Below the pieces are notes generated by a model that did no database searches, had not been told where the DNA came from, and saw nothing but the letters and a program-made list of their open reading frames with translations. From Pseudomonadota bacterium (GTDB lineage: Bacteria > Pseudomonadota > Gammaproteobacteria > Burkholderiales > Rhodocyclaceae): a stretch of 64,000 bases of DNA. Made by a program: the position numbers and the translations under genes. Within the stretch, counting starts at the first letter, position 1. Each line of letters starts with the position of its first letter. The stretch lies in assembly GCA_018241725.1 (NCBI GenBank), contig JAFEDI010000077.1, positions 95,806 through 159,805 on the forward strand, written 5' to 3'. Shown here one piece after another: positions 38,280 to 48,839 of the stretch.

Positions 38280-39032
38280 TCATCGAGACAGCTCCTCTGC
38301 CACTGGAGGCGCGACCTCCTCTTCAACCGGACCAGACTCCGTCGATACAGCAGACTTCCGTGGCAAGGCCTGCCACTTTCCAACCTTTTCCAGCTTTTGC
38401 CTCAACCCCGGCAACTGATAGCCCATACCATACGCTGCGTGCGCCGCTGTCAATGCCTCATCATACCGCCCAAGGGCAAACCACCCGAGGCCAAGGTTGT
38501 ATTGTGCATTGGGATTATCCGGCGGCACTGACGCCTGAGCCGCTGTAAGCTGCGCTTCGGCACCTTTCTTATCTCCAGCCTCTGTCAGCCATACACCATA
38601 GAGCAGATGAACCACCCCGTCATTCGGAGCAAACCTGAGTGCCAAATCGAAGTAGCACTCTATCGAACGCTCCATTCCAAGCGGCTTATGAGTCCTATCC
38701 CTCTTTGCCAACCTAACGAGCGCTGCGAGGGCTCGGTGGTGATTTGGAAAATGGCTTAATACGTAGGCCAAATCCGGGCCGACAGTCGCGGCAGTCACCC
38801 CTCGCACCAGAGCCTCCACCTGTGGCGAGAAATGGTACTTCTCCACGACATGCAACACATCATTAGCCGGAGGCGTCCGATAATCGAATGGACCGGTCAT
38901 CGGGGGCTCCAAAGGTAAACAGCCCCAGTTGTCTTCTGCAAAGGCTACCCCAGGAAACACACCGAGCACCGCCAAGCCTACCGCCAAGGTCAAACAGCTT
39001 CCGAGCCTAGTCTTTCTCATACGCCCCCACAT
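38280..39032 (-). CDS. Exported TPR-repeat protein
   Basis: About 250 aa with an N-terminal signal peptide (hydrophobic LTLAVGLAVLGVFPGVAFA) and C-terminal tetratricopeptide-like repeats (AQYNLGLGWFALGRYDEALTAA). ATG 39032 has an AGGGG SD; ATG 39020 (MRKTRLGSCL) is the alternative. The Pro/Glu-rich tail ends EEVAPPVAEELSR. It lies 32 bp downstream of a polysaccharide deacetylase gene at the distal end of the EPS region, so an exopolysaccharide scaffold role is plausible but not shown. Confidence 0.7.
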   Translation of the reverse strand: MWGRMRKTRLGSCLTLAVGLAVLGVFPGVAFAEDNWGCLPLEPPMTGPFDYRTPPANDVLHVVEKYHFSPQVEALVRGVTAATVGPDLAYVLSHFPNHHRALAALVRLAKRDRTHKPLGMERSIECYFDLALRFAPNDGVVHLLYGVWLTEAGDKKGAEAQLTAAQASVPPDNPNAQYNLGLGWFALGRYDEALTAAHAAYGMGYQLPGLRQKLEKVGKWQALPRKSAVSTESGPVEEEVAPPVAEELSR

Positions 39033-39064
39033 TTCAATAAGCCCCTGGTTCAACCCGCATCACA

Positions 39065-40066
39065 TCAAATCGCCCCCATGACTGGCGGAGTAAGTTGCTG
39101 TGCATTGACATGCAGAAAATTCTGGGCCAATCGAAGCGAAAAACGTGTTGAGGTACGCTCCCACGGCGTAAAGCGAGGCAATTCAAATCGATCGCTTTCC
39201 TTACCGATAGAGCCCCTCGACGTGGTAAAGGCCGCCTCATAACCCGCGCGTCTAATAATCCGCACGTCCCGCGCCAAGTAATCCACCCCCGGCTTTCCGT
39301 TAGGATAAGCAAAGAAGCGCGGCGGCTCCCCCAAAATCTGCGTCAGATGCGCCCGATTCAACACGACTTCGTTCTCTGCCGCCTGATCATCGAGAACAGC
39401 CAAGATAGGGTGATTCATCGTATGGCCGCCAATTTCCATCCCCCCATCTCGCAGAGCGCGCAGTTGCTCCGATGACATCATCAGATCAACGGGTCTATCA
39501 ACCTGGGTTTCCGAGATCAATCTCGCCAATGCCTCTTCACGCGCCTGCAAGGACAGATATTTGACCTTGAGCAAGACTTCGTTCGTTACGCTCCTCCGCC
39601 GAGGTAGATCGGCGATGTTTACCCTCCCCAGACCAAGCCATTCCAGATCGATCTCGTCCAGCTGCGTGCGCCTCAGGGACTCAATGACCAGATCATTGAA
39701 CATTACGCCACCATCCAGATAGCCGCTGGCAATAAAAAACGCCGCCTCCACACCATGTTTGCGCAAAATCGGGTATGCGACAGTGAAGTTATCCGCATAG
39801 CCGTCATCAAAGGTAATAACCAATGCCCGCGGGGGCAACCGCCCATCCCGCCACAAGGCAATCGCCTCTCCTAACGGCAATACATTAAAACGCCTGACCA
39901 AGATGCTCAAAAGCTCATCAAATTTCTCGGCATAGACTTCCGATGGATAAAATGGATCCTGCACCGGAAAGACCCGATGAAAGATCAATGCGCTGAGCCG
40001 GGTAGCTTGCCCACGAAACAAAGACGCGACACCATCGCAGACAAGGGGTAAGACGGAAATGGACAC
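39065..40066 (-). CDS. Polysaccharide deacetylase (CE4/NodB type)
   Basis: 333 aa with the NodB homology core: ITFDDGYADNF (FDDGY 86-90, metal-binding Asp) and GGHTMNHP (metal His pair). No clear signal peptide. It differs from the XrtA-type deacetylase at 49884, so this region has two distinct enzymes. It is 128 bp downstream of the CapK-like gene. Confidence 0.88.
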   Translation of the reverse strand: MSISVLPLVCDGVASLFRGQATRLSALIFHRVFPVQDPFYPSEVYAEKFDELLSILVRRFNVLPLGEAIALWRDGRLPPRALVITFDDGYADNFTVAYPILRKHGVEAAFFIASGYLDGGVMFNDLVIESLRRTQLDEIDLEWLGLGRVNIADLPRRRSVTNEVLLKVKYLSLQAREEALARLISETQVDRPVDLMMSSEQLRALRDGGMEIGGHTMNHPILAVLDDQAAENEVVLNRAHLTQILGEPPRFFAYPNGKPGVDYLARDVRIIRRAGYEAAFTTSRGSIGKESDRFELPRFTPWERTSTRFSLRLAQNFLHVNAQQLTPPVMGAI

Positions 40067-40194
40067 TCAGCTAGACCTCTTCAGCAAAACATCGGCATTA
40101 GCGAAATATGGTTGAAACATCACGCCTGACTTTCCCTGCCAGCCATGGTGAATATAAGCAGACCGTAAAACGGAACCACCACTCCACTGATCGC

Positions 40195-41553
40195 CTAACG
40201 CTTGACGTGACTCACAACATACCGGCTCTTTCCCGACTTCTCAGGTGGAATCTCGGGCACTTCTGAGATATCCACTTGCACGCCCCCCCCTAACCTAGCG
40301 GCGAAGTCACGACGGATACGCTGACGCTCAGGTTCCCTGAAACGCTCGTCGACGACCACCAGAACTTCCGTTCGTTCAATGCTGTGCTGAACGATCTTGA
40401 AACGCTGAACCCCAGGCAAGTCACGTACAGTGTAGATCAGAGCCAGGGCATGGATGACTGTCCCGTCAGCGGCGACCACAAAATCAGTGGTTCGCCCCTG
40501 GACCTGGGACAACACCGGCAATTTCACTCCGCAGCCACACACTTGACTGCCCATCACGGCCACATCGCCGGTGCGATAGCGAACAAAAGGAAAACCCCGC
40601 GTGGCCGTGTGGGTAACCACAATCTCACCAGCCGTGCCAGCTTCGACCGGACGCCCCTCTGAATCAATGATCTCCACAATAATGTCTTCGGCCGACAGAT
40701 GAAGACTGCCATGCGAACACTGATGAGCGATAAAACCCGCATCGCGTGAGCCATACCCGTTTGCCACCGGGCAGCCGAACACTTCAGTGATGGACTTCTT
40801 CTGGTGATCGTAGAGCATCTCGGAGGTGACAAAAGCCACCTTGATCCCCAGATCATTCATTGGAATTCCCCATGACCGAGCCTTCTCGGCAATATGGGCG
40901 AAGGCCGACGGATAGCCGAAAAGCATGCGCGGCCGCAACGAATGAATGGTCGCCAGCATGTCGCGAACCTTGTCATCCGACATTTCAAATGCCGGTAGCA
41001 GCGTAGTTCGCAAGATACGGTCCCGCACAGCCCTCACGCGATCCTGGGCCCCCAACTCGATGGGGGACCCCCACAACACGACCTCTGGATCGCCGATATC
41101 CACTCCCCACCACCGGGTAGCCCGCCACTTGGCGGCAATATCATGGCTCTTGCGCTCTTTACCTACATAGAAAATCAGCGGCTCTCCGCTGGACCCCCCG
41201 GTGTTAAAACGCATCAGACCGGTCGCATCGTCGGCGCGTAGAATTTCGGCATTCTCGCGAATCACCGGCTTGGTCATGAACGGCAGCCGCTTCAGATCCT
41301 CGACACCACGGCACGTAGCTGGATCGAAGCGCAGTTCCTTGAATTGCTGCCGAAAGTAAGGAACATGGGTTCCGATATCGATCAGAAAACTACGAAGACG
41401 CTGTGCCTGAATCGCCAGTATCTGCTCCAGCGGCAGATACTGGCTCCTTTCTAACTCATGCAGAGATTGCACCGAAGTATGGGACTTCAGTTTTTCATGA
41501 AGCGGAAAGAGCACTCCCGAGCACAAACGTGTGTACAAACCCATTTCCATCAT
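40195..41553 (-). CDS. PaaK/CapK-like phenylacetate-CoA ligase family protein
   Basis: ANL-superfamily adenylate-forming enzyme, 452 aa from ATG 41553, which overlaps the upstream glycosyltransferase stop (ATGA). It has the AMP-binding P-loop FNTGGSSGEPL, PSAFAHIAEKA, GYGSRDAG and the end EIPPEKSGKSRYV. CapK-type members are common in capsule and EPS clusters, where they probably activate a carboxylate for transfer to the polymer; the substrate is unknown. Confidence 0.88.
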   Translation of the reverse strand: MMEMGLYTRLCSGVLFPLHEKLKSHTSVQSLHELERSQYLPLEQILAIQAQRLRSFLIDIGTHVPYFRQQFKELRFDPATCRGVEDLKRLPFMTKPVIRENAEILRADDATGLMRFNTGGSSGEPLIFYVGKERKSHDIAAKWRATRWWGVDIGDPEVVLWGSPIELGAQDRVRAVRDRILRTTLLPAFEMSDDKVRDMLATIHSLRPRMLFGYPSAFAHIAEKARSWGIPMNDLGIKVAFVTSEMLYDHQKKSITEVFGCPVANGYGSRDAGFIAHQCSHGSLHLSAEDIIVEIIDSEGRPVEAGTAGEIVVTHTATRGFPFVRYRTGDVAVMGSQVCGCGVKLPVLSQVQGRTTDFVVAADGTVIHALALIYTVRDLPGVQRFKIVQHSIERTEVLVVVDERFREPERQRIRRDFAARLGGGVQVDISEVPEIPPEKSGKSRYVVSHVKR

Positions 41554-42644
41554 TCCTTGGCAAGCATGGCTTCGTGGTAGGCCGCAAGCCACTTTTCACG
41601 GATCACAGGCCATGCGTACTGTTCGACTTCCTCACGAGCAGCAGCAGCCAGCCGCTGTGCCTTCTCTCCATCCAGCAAGAGCTCCAGCATTGCTTCGGCC
41701 ATACGCGCAGGTGAACGAGCGGGAATCAGCAACGCTGTGCGCCCATGTTCGGCAATAAAAGGCACCCCACCAACATCCGTCGACACCACAGGGACGCCAC
41801 TTGCGAAAGCCTCCAGAATGGATATCGGCATATTGTCGACCGTACTGGGATTCAACATCAAATCCGCAGAAGCATATAGGATCGGAATTTTCTCATTGTC
41901 AATACGACCAGCAAAAGTCACGGTAGCCGAGATTCCTAAATCACGAGCCATGCCCTCGAGGCGCCCCCTCTCCGGGCCACTCCCAGCAATGGTCAAGGTC
42001 GCCCCAGGAATGCGCTCCAATACATGAGCAAACGCCATCAAAACTGTTGGAATGTCATAGATCGGCTCGAGATTACGCGTCACTACAATGTGAGGACTCT
42101 GAAGCCCGAGAGCACGCCGCACGGTAAAGCGCTGCAGATTGATGATGTTGGGCACAATGCGGGACTCGAAGCCGAAACGCCGGAAACATCCTTCGAGAAA
42201 AGCTGAAGGCACCACCAGCGCACTGGCACTACGCAAAGTACGATGAACAAAGCTTGGAGCCGCAGCAAAGAACGACTCAGCCTCTCCCCCTCGATAATTG
42301 ACGACTACGGCGGCCCCTCGTAAGTTTGCAATCCAGATAGCCGGCGCCGCGAACAGATGCCAGGACCATCCCGAATTGGCCAGCACATGCATTACGTCAC
42401 TACGTCCCGCGGCCCGCCACAAGGCAAATAAATACGGCAGCAAACGCGCTCCGGCCCTTAACACAGGAATTCGCCCAATCCAGGCTGGCCTATAAGGCGC
42501 ATTAGTACGCACCAATTCCACTTGGGCCCCCTCCCCTTCCATCAGTCCAAGCAACTGCTTGCACTGATTCGCCATGCCACCGGAAGGCGGCGGAAGCGGA
42601 CCCACTATGGTCAGACGCAGCCCCGAATATCGATCACCATCCAT
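41550..42644 (-). CDS. Glycosyltransferase family 4
   Basis: 364-aa GT-B enzyme, cytoplasmic, likely adding a sugar to the EPS repeat unit. N-terminal LRLTIVGPLPPPSGGMANQ and C-terminal nucleotide-sugar half with TIAGSGPERG and PISILEAFASGVPVVSTDVGGVPFI, the GT4 E-x7-E-like motif. Donor and acceptor not predictable. Overlaps the CapK-like gene. Confidence 0.9.
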   Translation of the reverse strand: MDGDRYSGLRLTIVGPLPPPSGGMANQCKQLLGLMEGEGAQVELVRTNAPYRPAWIGRIPVLRAGARLLPYLFALWRAAGRSDVMHVLANSGWSWHLFAAPAIWIANLRGAAVVVNYRGGEAESFFAAAPSFVHRTLRSASALVVPSAFLEGCFRRFGFESRIVPNIINLQRFTVRRALGLQSPHIVVTRNLEPIYDIPTVLMAFAHVLERIPGATLTIAGSGPERGRLEGMARDLGISATVTFAGRIDNEKIPILYASADLMLNPSTVDNMPISILEAFASGVPVVSTDVGGVPFIAEHGRTALLIPARSPARMAEAMLELLLDGEKAQRLAAAAREEVEQYAWPVIREKWLAAYHEAMLAKE

Positions 42645-42727
42645 GACTGTAATTCACACTCAGCATCTTCAAAGGGGGAGTAGCAACGACATCCCATAGA
42701 AATACGGCCCAACCAGCTGCAACGAGT

Positions 42728-43933
42728 CTAGCGCTGACACTGATTAAAACGCGTGACACATCGCCCAATGACATCATCAAGACGCTCCATCGCACGTGAC
42801 CAGGTGTGTCGAGCAAGCACTCTGTCACGGCCCGCGTGGCTCAAGCGTTGGCGCTCGCCCGGACTTGAGAGAATCCGAAGGATCGCCGAGACATACTCTG
42901 AAGGCGTATCGGCCACCAAGAAATGGACATCCCTTTCCGCATCCACCCCCCCGGCTGCGATGGAACTGGTCACCACCGGCACCCCCATGGCCATGGCCTC
43001 CAAGATCTTGTTCTGCGTACCACGAGCTATATTGAGCGGAGCAACGGTCAGCGCTGAGCGCCACACAAACGGCCGTACATCAGGCACAGACCCGGTCACC
43101 GTGACCCCGGGCAAGTCCCCGAGCTTGCGCACCCCTGCCGAGGGCTCGGCCCCGACGATGAATAGCTGAAGCTTGGAACGCTCTGCCTGCAGCAGAGGAA
43201 GGGTGTTCTGGCAGAAGGTGCGCATACACTCTTCGTTCGGGTAGTAATCCATCCGCCCAATGAAACTGATGATGTTCTCATCGTACTCGTCCTTGGACGG
43301 AAAAAAGAAATCGGTATCCACACCATTTGGAAACCAGTCCGACAGAACTCCAGTATCGAAGCTGTCAAGGGTTCGCTGTTCAGCAACGGTTGCGACCGTC
43401 CCGAGGTCGAACTTGCGGGCGATTCGCTTCTCTGTGTTGAGAATCTTGCGCCCCTCCAACCAGTACCCGGCGGACACCGGAAAGGGTCTGTAACGCACAT
43501 ACTCCAACCACTTCTGGGAATCCATGTCGCAGTAGTCGAGCAATTTAGGAATGTGGCTCACGTCCTCTACATAGCGTGCGACAGACGAGCAATGAACAAT
43601 GATCAGATCCCACGACTTCTCTTCAAGAAGCCTATCAATACGACGCTGCAAATCGGACGAATAGAAATAGGCTTCCGAGGCGGAACCTGGCGTGAATAGA
43701 CTGCTCACCATGCGCAATACCTGCACGGGGCTTTTCACGACGACCATGTCGAATCCGTCGCAGAAGGGAGCGATCCCCTTCCCCTCCTTCACCTCGTCCT
43801 CAGAACGAGCCAAGGAACAGACTGTCACGCTATGCCCCTGTTCCGACAAATGGCGGATCATGTGGAAGGCCCGGACTTTTGCCCCGCCAACAGGGGGATA
43901 CGGGAAACGATGGCAAATGAAGAGGATATTCAT
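42728..43933 (-). CDS. XrtA-system glycosyltransferase, TIGR03087 (Stp1) type
   Basis: 401-aa GT-B protein starting MNILFICHRFPYPPVGGAKVRA, the signature opening of the PEP-CTERM/XrtA-associated sugar transferase. The C-terminal half has IARGTQNKILEAMAMGVPVVTSS. It transfers an undefined sugar in EPS assembly. Lies 39 bp downstream of the second XrtA glycosyltransferase. Confidence 0.92.
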   Translation of the reverse strand: MNILFICHRFPYPPVGGAKVRAFHMIRHLSEQGHSVTVCSLARSEDEVKEGKGIAPFCDGFDMVVVKSPVQVLRMVSSLFTPGSASEAYFYSSDLQRRIDRLLEEKSWDLIIVHCSSVARYVEDVSHIPKLLDYCDMDSQKWLEYVRYRPFPVSAGYWLEGRKILNTEKRIARKFDLGTVATVAEQRTLDSFDTGVLSDWFPNGVDTDFFFPSKDEYDENIISFIGRMDYYPNEECMRTFCQNTLPLLQAERSKLQLFIVGAEPSAGVRKLGDLPGVTVTGSVPDVRPFVWRSALTVAPLNIARGTQNKILEAMAMGVPVVTSSIAAGGVDAERDVHFLVADTPSEYVSAILRILSSPGERQRLSHAGRDRVLARHTWSRAMERLDDVIGRCVTRFNQCQR

Positions 43934-43972
43934 GCGTGGTAGTACTTGACGGCGACGAGTCTATTCAGACCC

Positions 43973-45181
43973 TCAGTGCGACAGGGAACGTCCGTGAGCG
44001 GCTAACGCACGGTCGTAGACATCCACATAGCGCTCAACACTTCCCTTCCAAGTTCGCTCGACCTCGACAAAATAACGAGCCTGGGTACGAATCTTCGGCC
44101 ACACGTCGCGCTTGCTCAATATTTCTTCGATCGACGCTGCCAGAGCCTGTTCATCGCCTGCCTTGAACAGGAAACCGGTCTCACCATGACGCACCAGTTC
44201 CTTGTGCCCACCTACGTCAGATGCCACGAACATTCGCCCCTGAGCCATCGCCTCAAGGGGCTTCAGCGGCGTCACCAACTCCGTCAAGCGAATGGGAATG
44301 CGCGGATAGGCAAGCACGTCGATCAGATCGTAGTAGTTCTGGACGTCCGCATGAGGCACGCGCCCCGTGAATACAACCCGATCAGCGATACCAAGAGCCG
44401 CCACCTGAGCTTTCAGGTTGGCATCCTGAGGCCCTCCGCCCACTAGCAACACACGTAAATTGGGACGTTGTGCAAGCAATCTGGCCGCAGCGGACACCAG
44501 CAGATCCAGGCCCTCATAACCATAAAAGGAGCCGACAAACCCTACAACGATCATGCCTTCCAGGCCCAACAGCTGACGCAGCGCAAGATCCGCATCACCA
44601 CGCAACTGGAAGGAATCAACGTCAACGGCATTGGGGATCACGGTAATCTTGTCCGGAGCGATACCCCGCGCCGAGATATCCTTGCGTAGCCCTTCACAAA
44701 TGGTGGTCACTTGGTCAGCTCGCCGCAATGCATAGGTTTCCAGCGCACGTGTCAGCCGATAACGCAGGCTGCCCTCGGACGTCGTGCCATGGTCTACCGC
44801 AGCATCCTCCCAGAAAGCACGCACTTCGTAGACCACAGGAATCCCATGCTTCTTCCCCACTCGCAGGGCTGGCAGCGCGTTCAACACTGGAGAATGGGCA
44901 TGCAGGATGTCCGGGCGGATTTCACGCACCAACTCGTCGAGACGCCGGGCGGTCAGACGCATCTGGCTAAGCAGCCCCTCGTTCCCTTGGTTCGGTGTAC
45001 GGTGGAACACCCAACCTCCTGCCACTTCCGATCCACCTTCGCTGAGCCCCTGCTTGGGCGTAGTCAGATGAAAGGTCTCCCAGCCGCGCAGACCTTGTTG
45101 CTTGAGGATGGAAGCAGTGCGAAAAGTGTAGCCACTGTGCAGCGGCAAGGAATGGTCCAGGATATGAAGAATACGGGTCAT
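43973..45181 (-). CDS. XrtA-system glycosyltransferase, TIGR04063 type
   Basis: 402-aa GT4 enzyme with the marker N-terminus RILHILDHSLPLHSGYTFR and C-terminal VTPLKPLEAMAQGRMFVASDVGG. Coupled to the amidotransferase by a 4-bp ATGA overlap. Part of the conserved XrtA EPS order. Confidence 0.93.
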   Translation of the reverse strand: MTRILHILDHSLPLHSGYTFRTASILKQQGLRGWETFHLTTPKQGLSEGGSEVAGGWVFHRTPNQGNEGLLSQMRLTARRLDELVREIRPDILHAHSPVLNALPALRVGKKHGIPVVYEVRAFWEDAAVDHGTTSEGSLRYRLTRALETYALRRADQVTTICEGLRKDISARGIAPDKITVIPNAVDVDSFQLRGDADLALRQLLGLEGMIVVGFVGSFYGYEGLDLLVSAAARLLAQRPNLRVLLVGGGPQDANLKAQVAALGIADRVVFTGRVPHADVQNYYDLIDVLAYPRIPIRLTELVTPLKPLEAMAQGRMFVASDVGGHKELVRHGETGFLFKAGDEQALAASIEEILSKRDVWPKIRTQARYFVEVERTWKGSVERYVDVYDRALAAHGRSLSH

Positions 45182-47109
45182 GCCGCCGCCCCTTCTTTAC
45201 CGACCAAAGGCGTGGCGCTCCTCATGCTGTTGCGAACAAAAGCTTCGAACATCAAGATGGTCCAGATCGTCGAACTGTAATCACGAGCGCCTGATTGGTG
45301 GGCGTCAACCACGTGGCGGAGATATTTGTCGTTGAAGAGGCCCGTATTTCGCAGCACATCGCCGAACAGGGCGCTCTCCACCCTTTCCTTGAGCGGACCA
45401 CGGAACCACCGAGCCAATGGCACGGCAAAACCCATCTTCGGACGGTAGAGCACGTCATTTGGCAACATCGGCTCCATGGCCTTCTTGAACAAGAACTTCC
45501 CTTCCTGCCCCTTGATCTTGAGATGGGTAGGCAGACTGGCGAGCCACTCCACGAGCGGGTGATCCATCAACGGCTCCCGCACCTCAAGCGAATGAGCCAT
45601 GCTGGCCCGGTCGACCTTGGTGTTGATGTCGCCAACCAGATATGTCTTGATATCCAGATACTGCACCAGGGCCAGCGCATCGTCGGTACCGGCGTTGGCC
45701 GCATGTCGCCGGAACACTTCGACGGCGTTATAGCCGGCAAGTTGGTTGCGGAAAGTCTGAGAGAAAAGCTGACGACGCATGTCATCACGCAGAATGGAGA
45801 CCGAATGGAAATACGCCTGAACTGAATCCCGCGCCAATGCCTGAAAAGTGGTCTTCGCACGAAACACCCGAGGAGCCCAGTCAGCCTTGGGGTACAGACG
45901 GCCCAGTAGGCCAAAAACCGGCTTGCGCACCGAATGGGGCAGACCACCTCGCATTTTCTCTTCCATCATGTGGAAGCGATAACGCCGGTACCCCCCCATG
46001 TTCTCGTCCCCCCCATCTCCGGAAAGGGCAACCGTCACGTGTTTGCGTGCCAGTTGGCAGACCCGGTAGGTTGGAATCGCCGAACTGTCGGCATAGGGCT
46101 CGTCATAGAGGGCGGCCAGCGTATCGATCAGATCGAAATCATCTGACTTCACGGTTTCCAGACGATGGTTGGTGTGGTAGCGGTCAGCCACCATCTGTGC
46201 AAACGCCGACTCGTTAAAGGCCGGATCGTCGAATCCGATCGAACAGGTATTCACAGGTTCGCTGGAAATCCCGGCCATCGTCGCAACAACGGCACTGGAG
46301 TCGACACCACCGGAAAGGAATGCACCTAACGGCACTTCGGAAATCATGCGCAAGCGCACTGACTCCCGGAGACGATCAGTCAGTTCGGCGGCGGCATCCG
46401 GGAGACTCAGGTGATTGTCGAGCGTAAAGCGTACATCCCAGTATGGCTTAGCTTCAGGAATCGTTTGCCCATGGCGAACAGTCAGGGAGAAGCCCGGGTC
46501 GAGCTTGCGCGCGCCCTTGAAGATAGTTCTCGGCTCCGCCACATAACCAAGCGCAAAGTACTCTTCTACGGCTAGCGGATCCATGGTTCTGTCAAGCCCT
46601 GGATGCTGCATCAGAACCTTCAACTCAGAACCGAACAACAGCGTGCCATCGGTCAGCACTGCGTAATACATAGGCTTGACGCCCATCCGATCCCGGGCCA
46701 TGAAGAAGGTCTGACGGTTTCGATCCCAGAGTGCAAATGCAAACATGCCGCGGAATCTCTTGACGCATTCCTCACCCCAAGCCTCCCAGGCATGGACGAT
46801 GACCTCCGTATCGCTACGAGTATGGAAGCGATGCCCCAACGCCGTCAGTTCGGGAATCAACTCCTGGAAATTGTAGATCTCCCCGTTAAAGACTACGACA
46901 ACCGAACCGTCTTCATTGAACAGCGGCTGCTGACCGGTCGAGATGTCAATGATGGACAGACGTCGATGAGCAAAAGCAATACCCGGCTCGAAGTGATACC
47001 CCCCCTCGTCAGGCCCCCGGTGCTGCTGAATGTCGTTCATGCGCTGAATGAGATCTCGCGCAAACGTCTGCTTGCCTCTCGTATCGAAGAGCCCGGCTAT
47101 ACCGCACAT
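45178..47109 (-). CDS. XrtA-system asparagine synthase-like amidotransferase
   Basis: 643-aa glutamine-hydrolysing amidotransferase of the AsnB type (TIGR03108 in XrtA loci). The N-terminal Ntn glutaminase starts with nucleophile Cys2 (MCGIAGLFD); the synthetase half has the PP-loop LSGGVDSSAVVATMAG. In this locus it probably amidates or modifies a sugar of the polymer rather than making asparagine; that is inference from context. A 155-bp spacer separates it from xrtA. Confidence 0.94.
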   Translation of the reverse strand: MCGIAGLFDTRGKQTFARDLIQRMNDIQQHRGPDEGGYHFEPGIAFAHRRLSIIDISTGQQPLFNEDGSVVVVFNGEIYNFQELIPELTALGHRFHTRSDTEVIVHAWEAWGEECVKRFRGMFAFALWDRNRQTFFMARDRMGVKPMYYAVLTDGTLLFGSELKVLMQHPGLDRTMDPLAVEEYFALGYVAEPRTIFKGARKLDPGFSLTVRHGQTIPEAKPYWDVRFTLDNHLSLPDAAAELTDRLRESVRLRMISEVPLGAFLSGGVDSSAVVATMAGISSEPVNTCSIGFDDPAFNESAFAQMVADRYHTNHRLETVKSDDFDLIDTLAALYDEPYADSSAIPTYRVCQLARKHVTVALSGDGGDENMGGYRRYRFHMMEEKMRGGLPHSVRKPVFGLLGRLYPKADWAPRVFRAKTTFQALARDSVQAYFHSVSILRDDMRRQLFSQTFRNQLAGYNAVEVFRRHAANAGTDDALALVQYLDIKTYLVGDINTKVDRASMAHSLEVREPLMDHPLVEWLASLPTHLKIKGQEGKFLFKKAMEPMLPNDVLYRPKMGFAVPLARWFRGPLKERVESALFGDVLRNTGLFNDKYLRHVVDAHQSGARDYSSTIWTILMFEAFVRNSMRSATPLVGKEGAAA

Positions 47110-47264
47110 AGTTCTCTTACCTGTTGTCCATCAAGCCGGTACAAGACCGCATCTCAATGCCTATTGAATGGTTCCGCCGGGGCGGCATTCTACCCTCAGT
47201 CACAATGATATTTGAAAATGCGGAGAGCATTCTCGACTCAAATTGCCAAAACAATGCCCATGCT

Positions 47265-48785
47265 TCATTTCGGCGCATCAAGTGCGACCAAGGCATCGAT
47301 CAGACTCCTGCCATTGTCACGTCGAAACGCTTCCAACTGCTCGTCCGCCCCTCTTCCATCAGAAGCACTTGCCCAGACGGCCACATAAGCTGACGTATCA
47401 GGCCGCCCTTCCAGCTTTATCAGTGCAAGCAAAGCCTTAGCTACGTAATCATTCGTCACCAAACGACCATCGATCCAATATCCCGACAACACCGTGATTG
47501 ATCTGCCCCGCCCGGCCAACACCGAGTGCAACCAGGAGCCACTCCCCCAATCCGGCCCTCGCATGTCAGCCACCCGGCTCCAGTTCTCGTCCGAGGGCTG
47601 CAGCAACTGGTTCGAGGTATTCACCAGTTCCCTGCCATTTCCCTGCTGTGCATAGACCGCGACATAGACGGAAACCCGGTTCTGGCCATCCGTAAAATGC
47701 CGCAACACTTGCCGTTGAAACCCCTGAAATGACGGCTTGAAATCAACCGACGGACCTGCCGCAACCTCCTCCCATCCACCCGTCAAACGCAGGACGTGAG
47801 TATCAGGCAACGACTGAAGCGGTGCAGCACCGGGATGTTCCAGCACGTCCAGGAACAGCGGCCAGACGGCCACCGCAACGGCGAGCGGAGCCACACGTAG
47901 CGCCAACGCAGAGCCCCCCAACTTCTCCGTGCTGAGGGACTGAGAGTCCACCGGCACGGCGACTCCAGGCGCAAGATCCTCGCGCCAGCGCCCCCCAATC
48001 CAGAACATCAACATGATCACAATGCCGAAGAACAACCATCCATAAAGGATATGATCAACCCCAGTGGCTATAGCGTTGTCACTCAAGTAGCCAAGCATCA
48101 CTATCATGTACGCGCGCAGCCAATTGGCCACGATGGGTACGACAACCGCGCAGGCGACAAAAAGCAGCCGTCTCTGCAAGCTTCGATAACTGAGGTACGC
48201 ATAAAGCGTCCCGACCATGAGGGACGCTATCAGGTAGCGCACGCCACTACAGGCTTCAACTACTGACCAGCGTCCATTAGGCACCACGAAATGCAGCCCC
48301 TCCTGATAGACGGGAACGCCAGACATCCGCACTGCTGCGACAGTAAATAGCGCGGTGTACTTCATCATGGTCGGAAGCAGGAACTCCCCGATCGGCACAC
48401 CAAAGAAAAGAAACAGGATCGGGAAAGCCAGTACCCGCGCCAGATCCAGACCAAGAACCCCGATCAGACTGAAAATGAGCAGCAAGGCCAACGCAACATG
48501 AGTCACGGAGGCGACACTGGAGAGTTCCCCCAAAAGCCACATCGTCCCTGCAAATACAATAAACAGCGACATGGCCCAGCACGGGCGCACGCTTTTCCCA
48601 ACCAGTCGTTCACCACTCCGCCAGACCAGCCAAGCAAATATTGGCAAGACAAGCAGTCCATGTGCAAAAGTCTCCGAGCGCCACCAGATATTGAGAATCT
48701 CTGCCGCTGTGTCGTGATACCACACGATGACCCACGCGAACACGGCACCCAGTGCAATGAGAACCTGCCGAACCGAAGTGTTCAT
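47265..48785 (-). CDS. xrtA: Exosortase A fused to an EpsI domain
   Basis: Inner-membrane sortase-like transpeptidase that processes PEP-CTERM proteins, 506 aa from ATG 48785 (SD GGGGAGA; the frame opens 5 codons earlier at TTG). About eight membrane helices in 1-270 contain the catalytic set C179 (EACSGVRYL), R224 (NWLRAYM) and H245 (DHILYGWLFF). After a linker, about 290-506 is a periplasmic EpsI-type domain. Fusion of the two is common in XrtA. No PEP-CTERM target is encoded in this window. Confidence 0.95.
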   Translation of the reverse strand: MNTSVRQVLIALGAVFAWVIVWYHDTAAEILNIWWRSETFAHGLLVLPIFAWLVWRSGERLVGKSVRPCWAMSLFIVFAGTMWLLGELSSVASVTHVALALLLIFSLIGVLGLDLARVLAFPILFLFFGVPIGEFLLPTMMKYTALFTVAAVRMSGVPVYQEGLHFVVPNGRWSVVEACSGVRYLIASLMVGTLYAYLSYRSLQRRLLFVACAVVVPIVANWLRAYMIVMLGYLSDNAIATGVDHILYGWLFFGIVIMLMFWIGGRWREDLAPGVAVPVDSQSLSTEKLGGSALALRVAPLAVAVAVWPLFLDVLEHPGAAPLQSLPDTHVLRLTGGWEEVAAGPSVDFKPSFQGFQRQVLRHFTDGQNRVSVYVAVYAQQGNGRELVNTSNQLLQPSDENWSRVADMRGPDWGSGSWLHSVLAGRGRSITVLSGYWIDGRLVTNDYVAKALLALIKLEGRPDTSAYVAVWASASDGRGADEQLEAFRRDNGRSLIDALVALDAPK

Positions 48786-48839
48786 CAGGCTTCTCCCCAA
48801 CGCACCCGCTGGACAGAAAACTTCATGAGATCCATATCC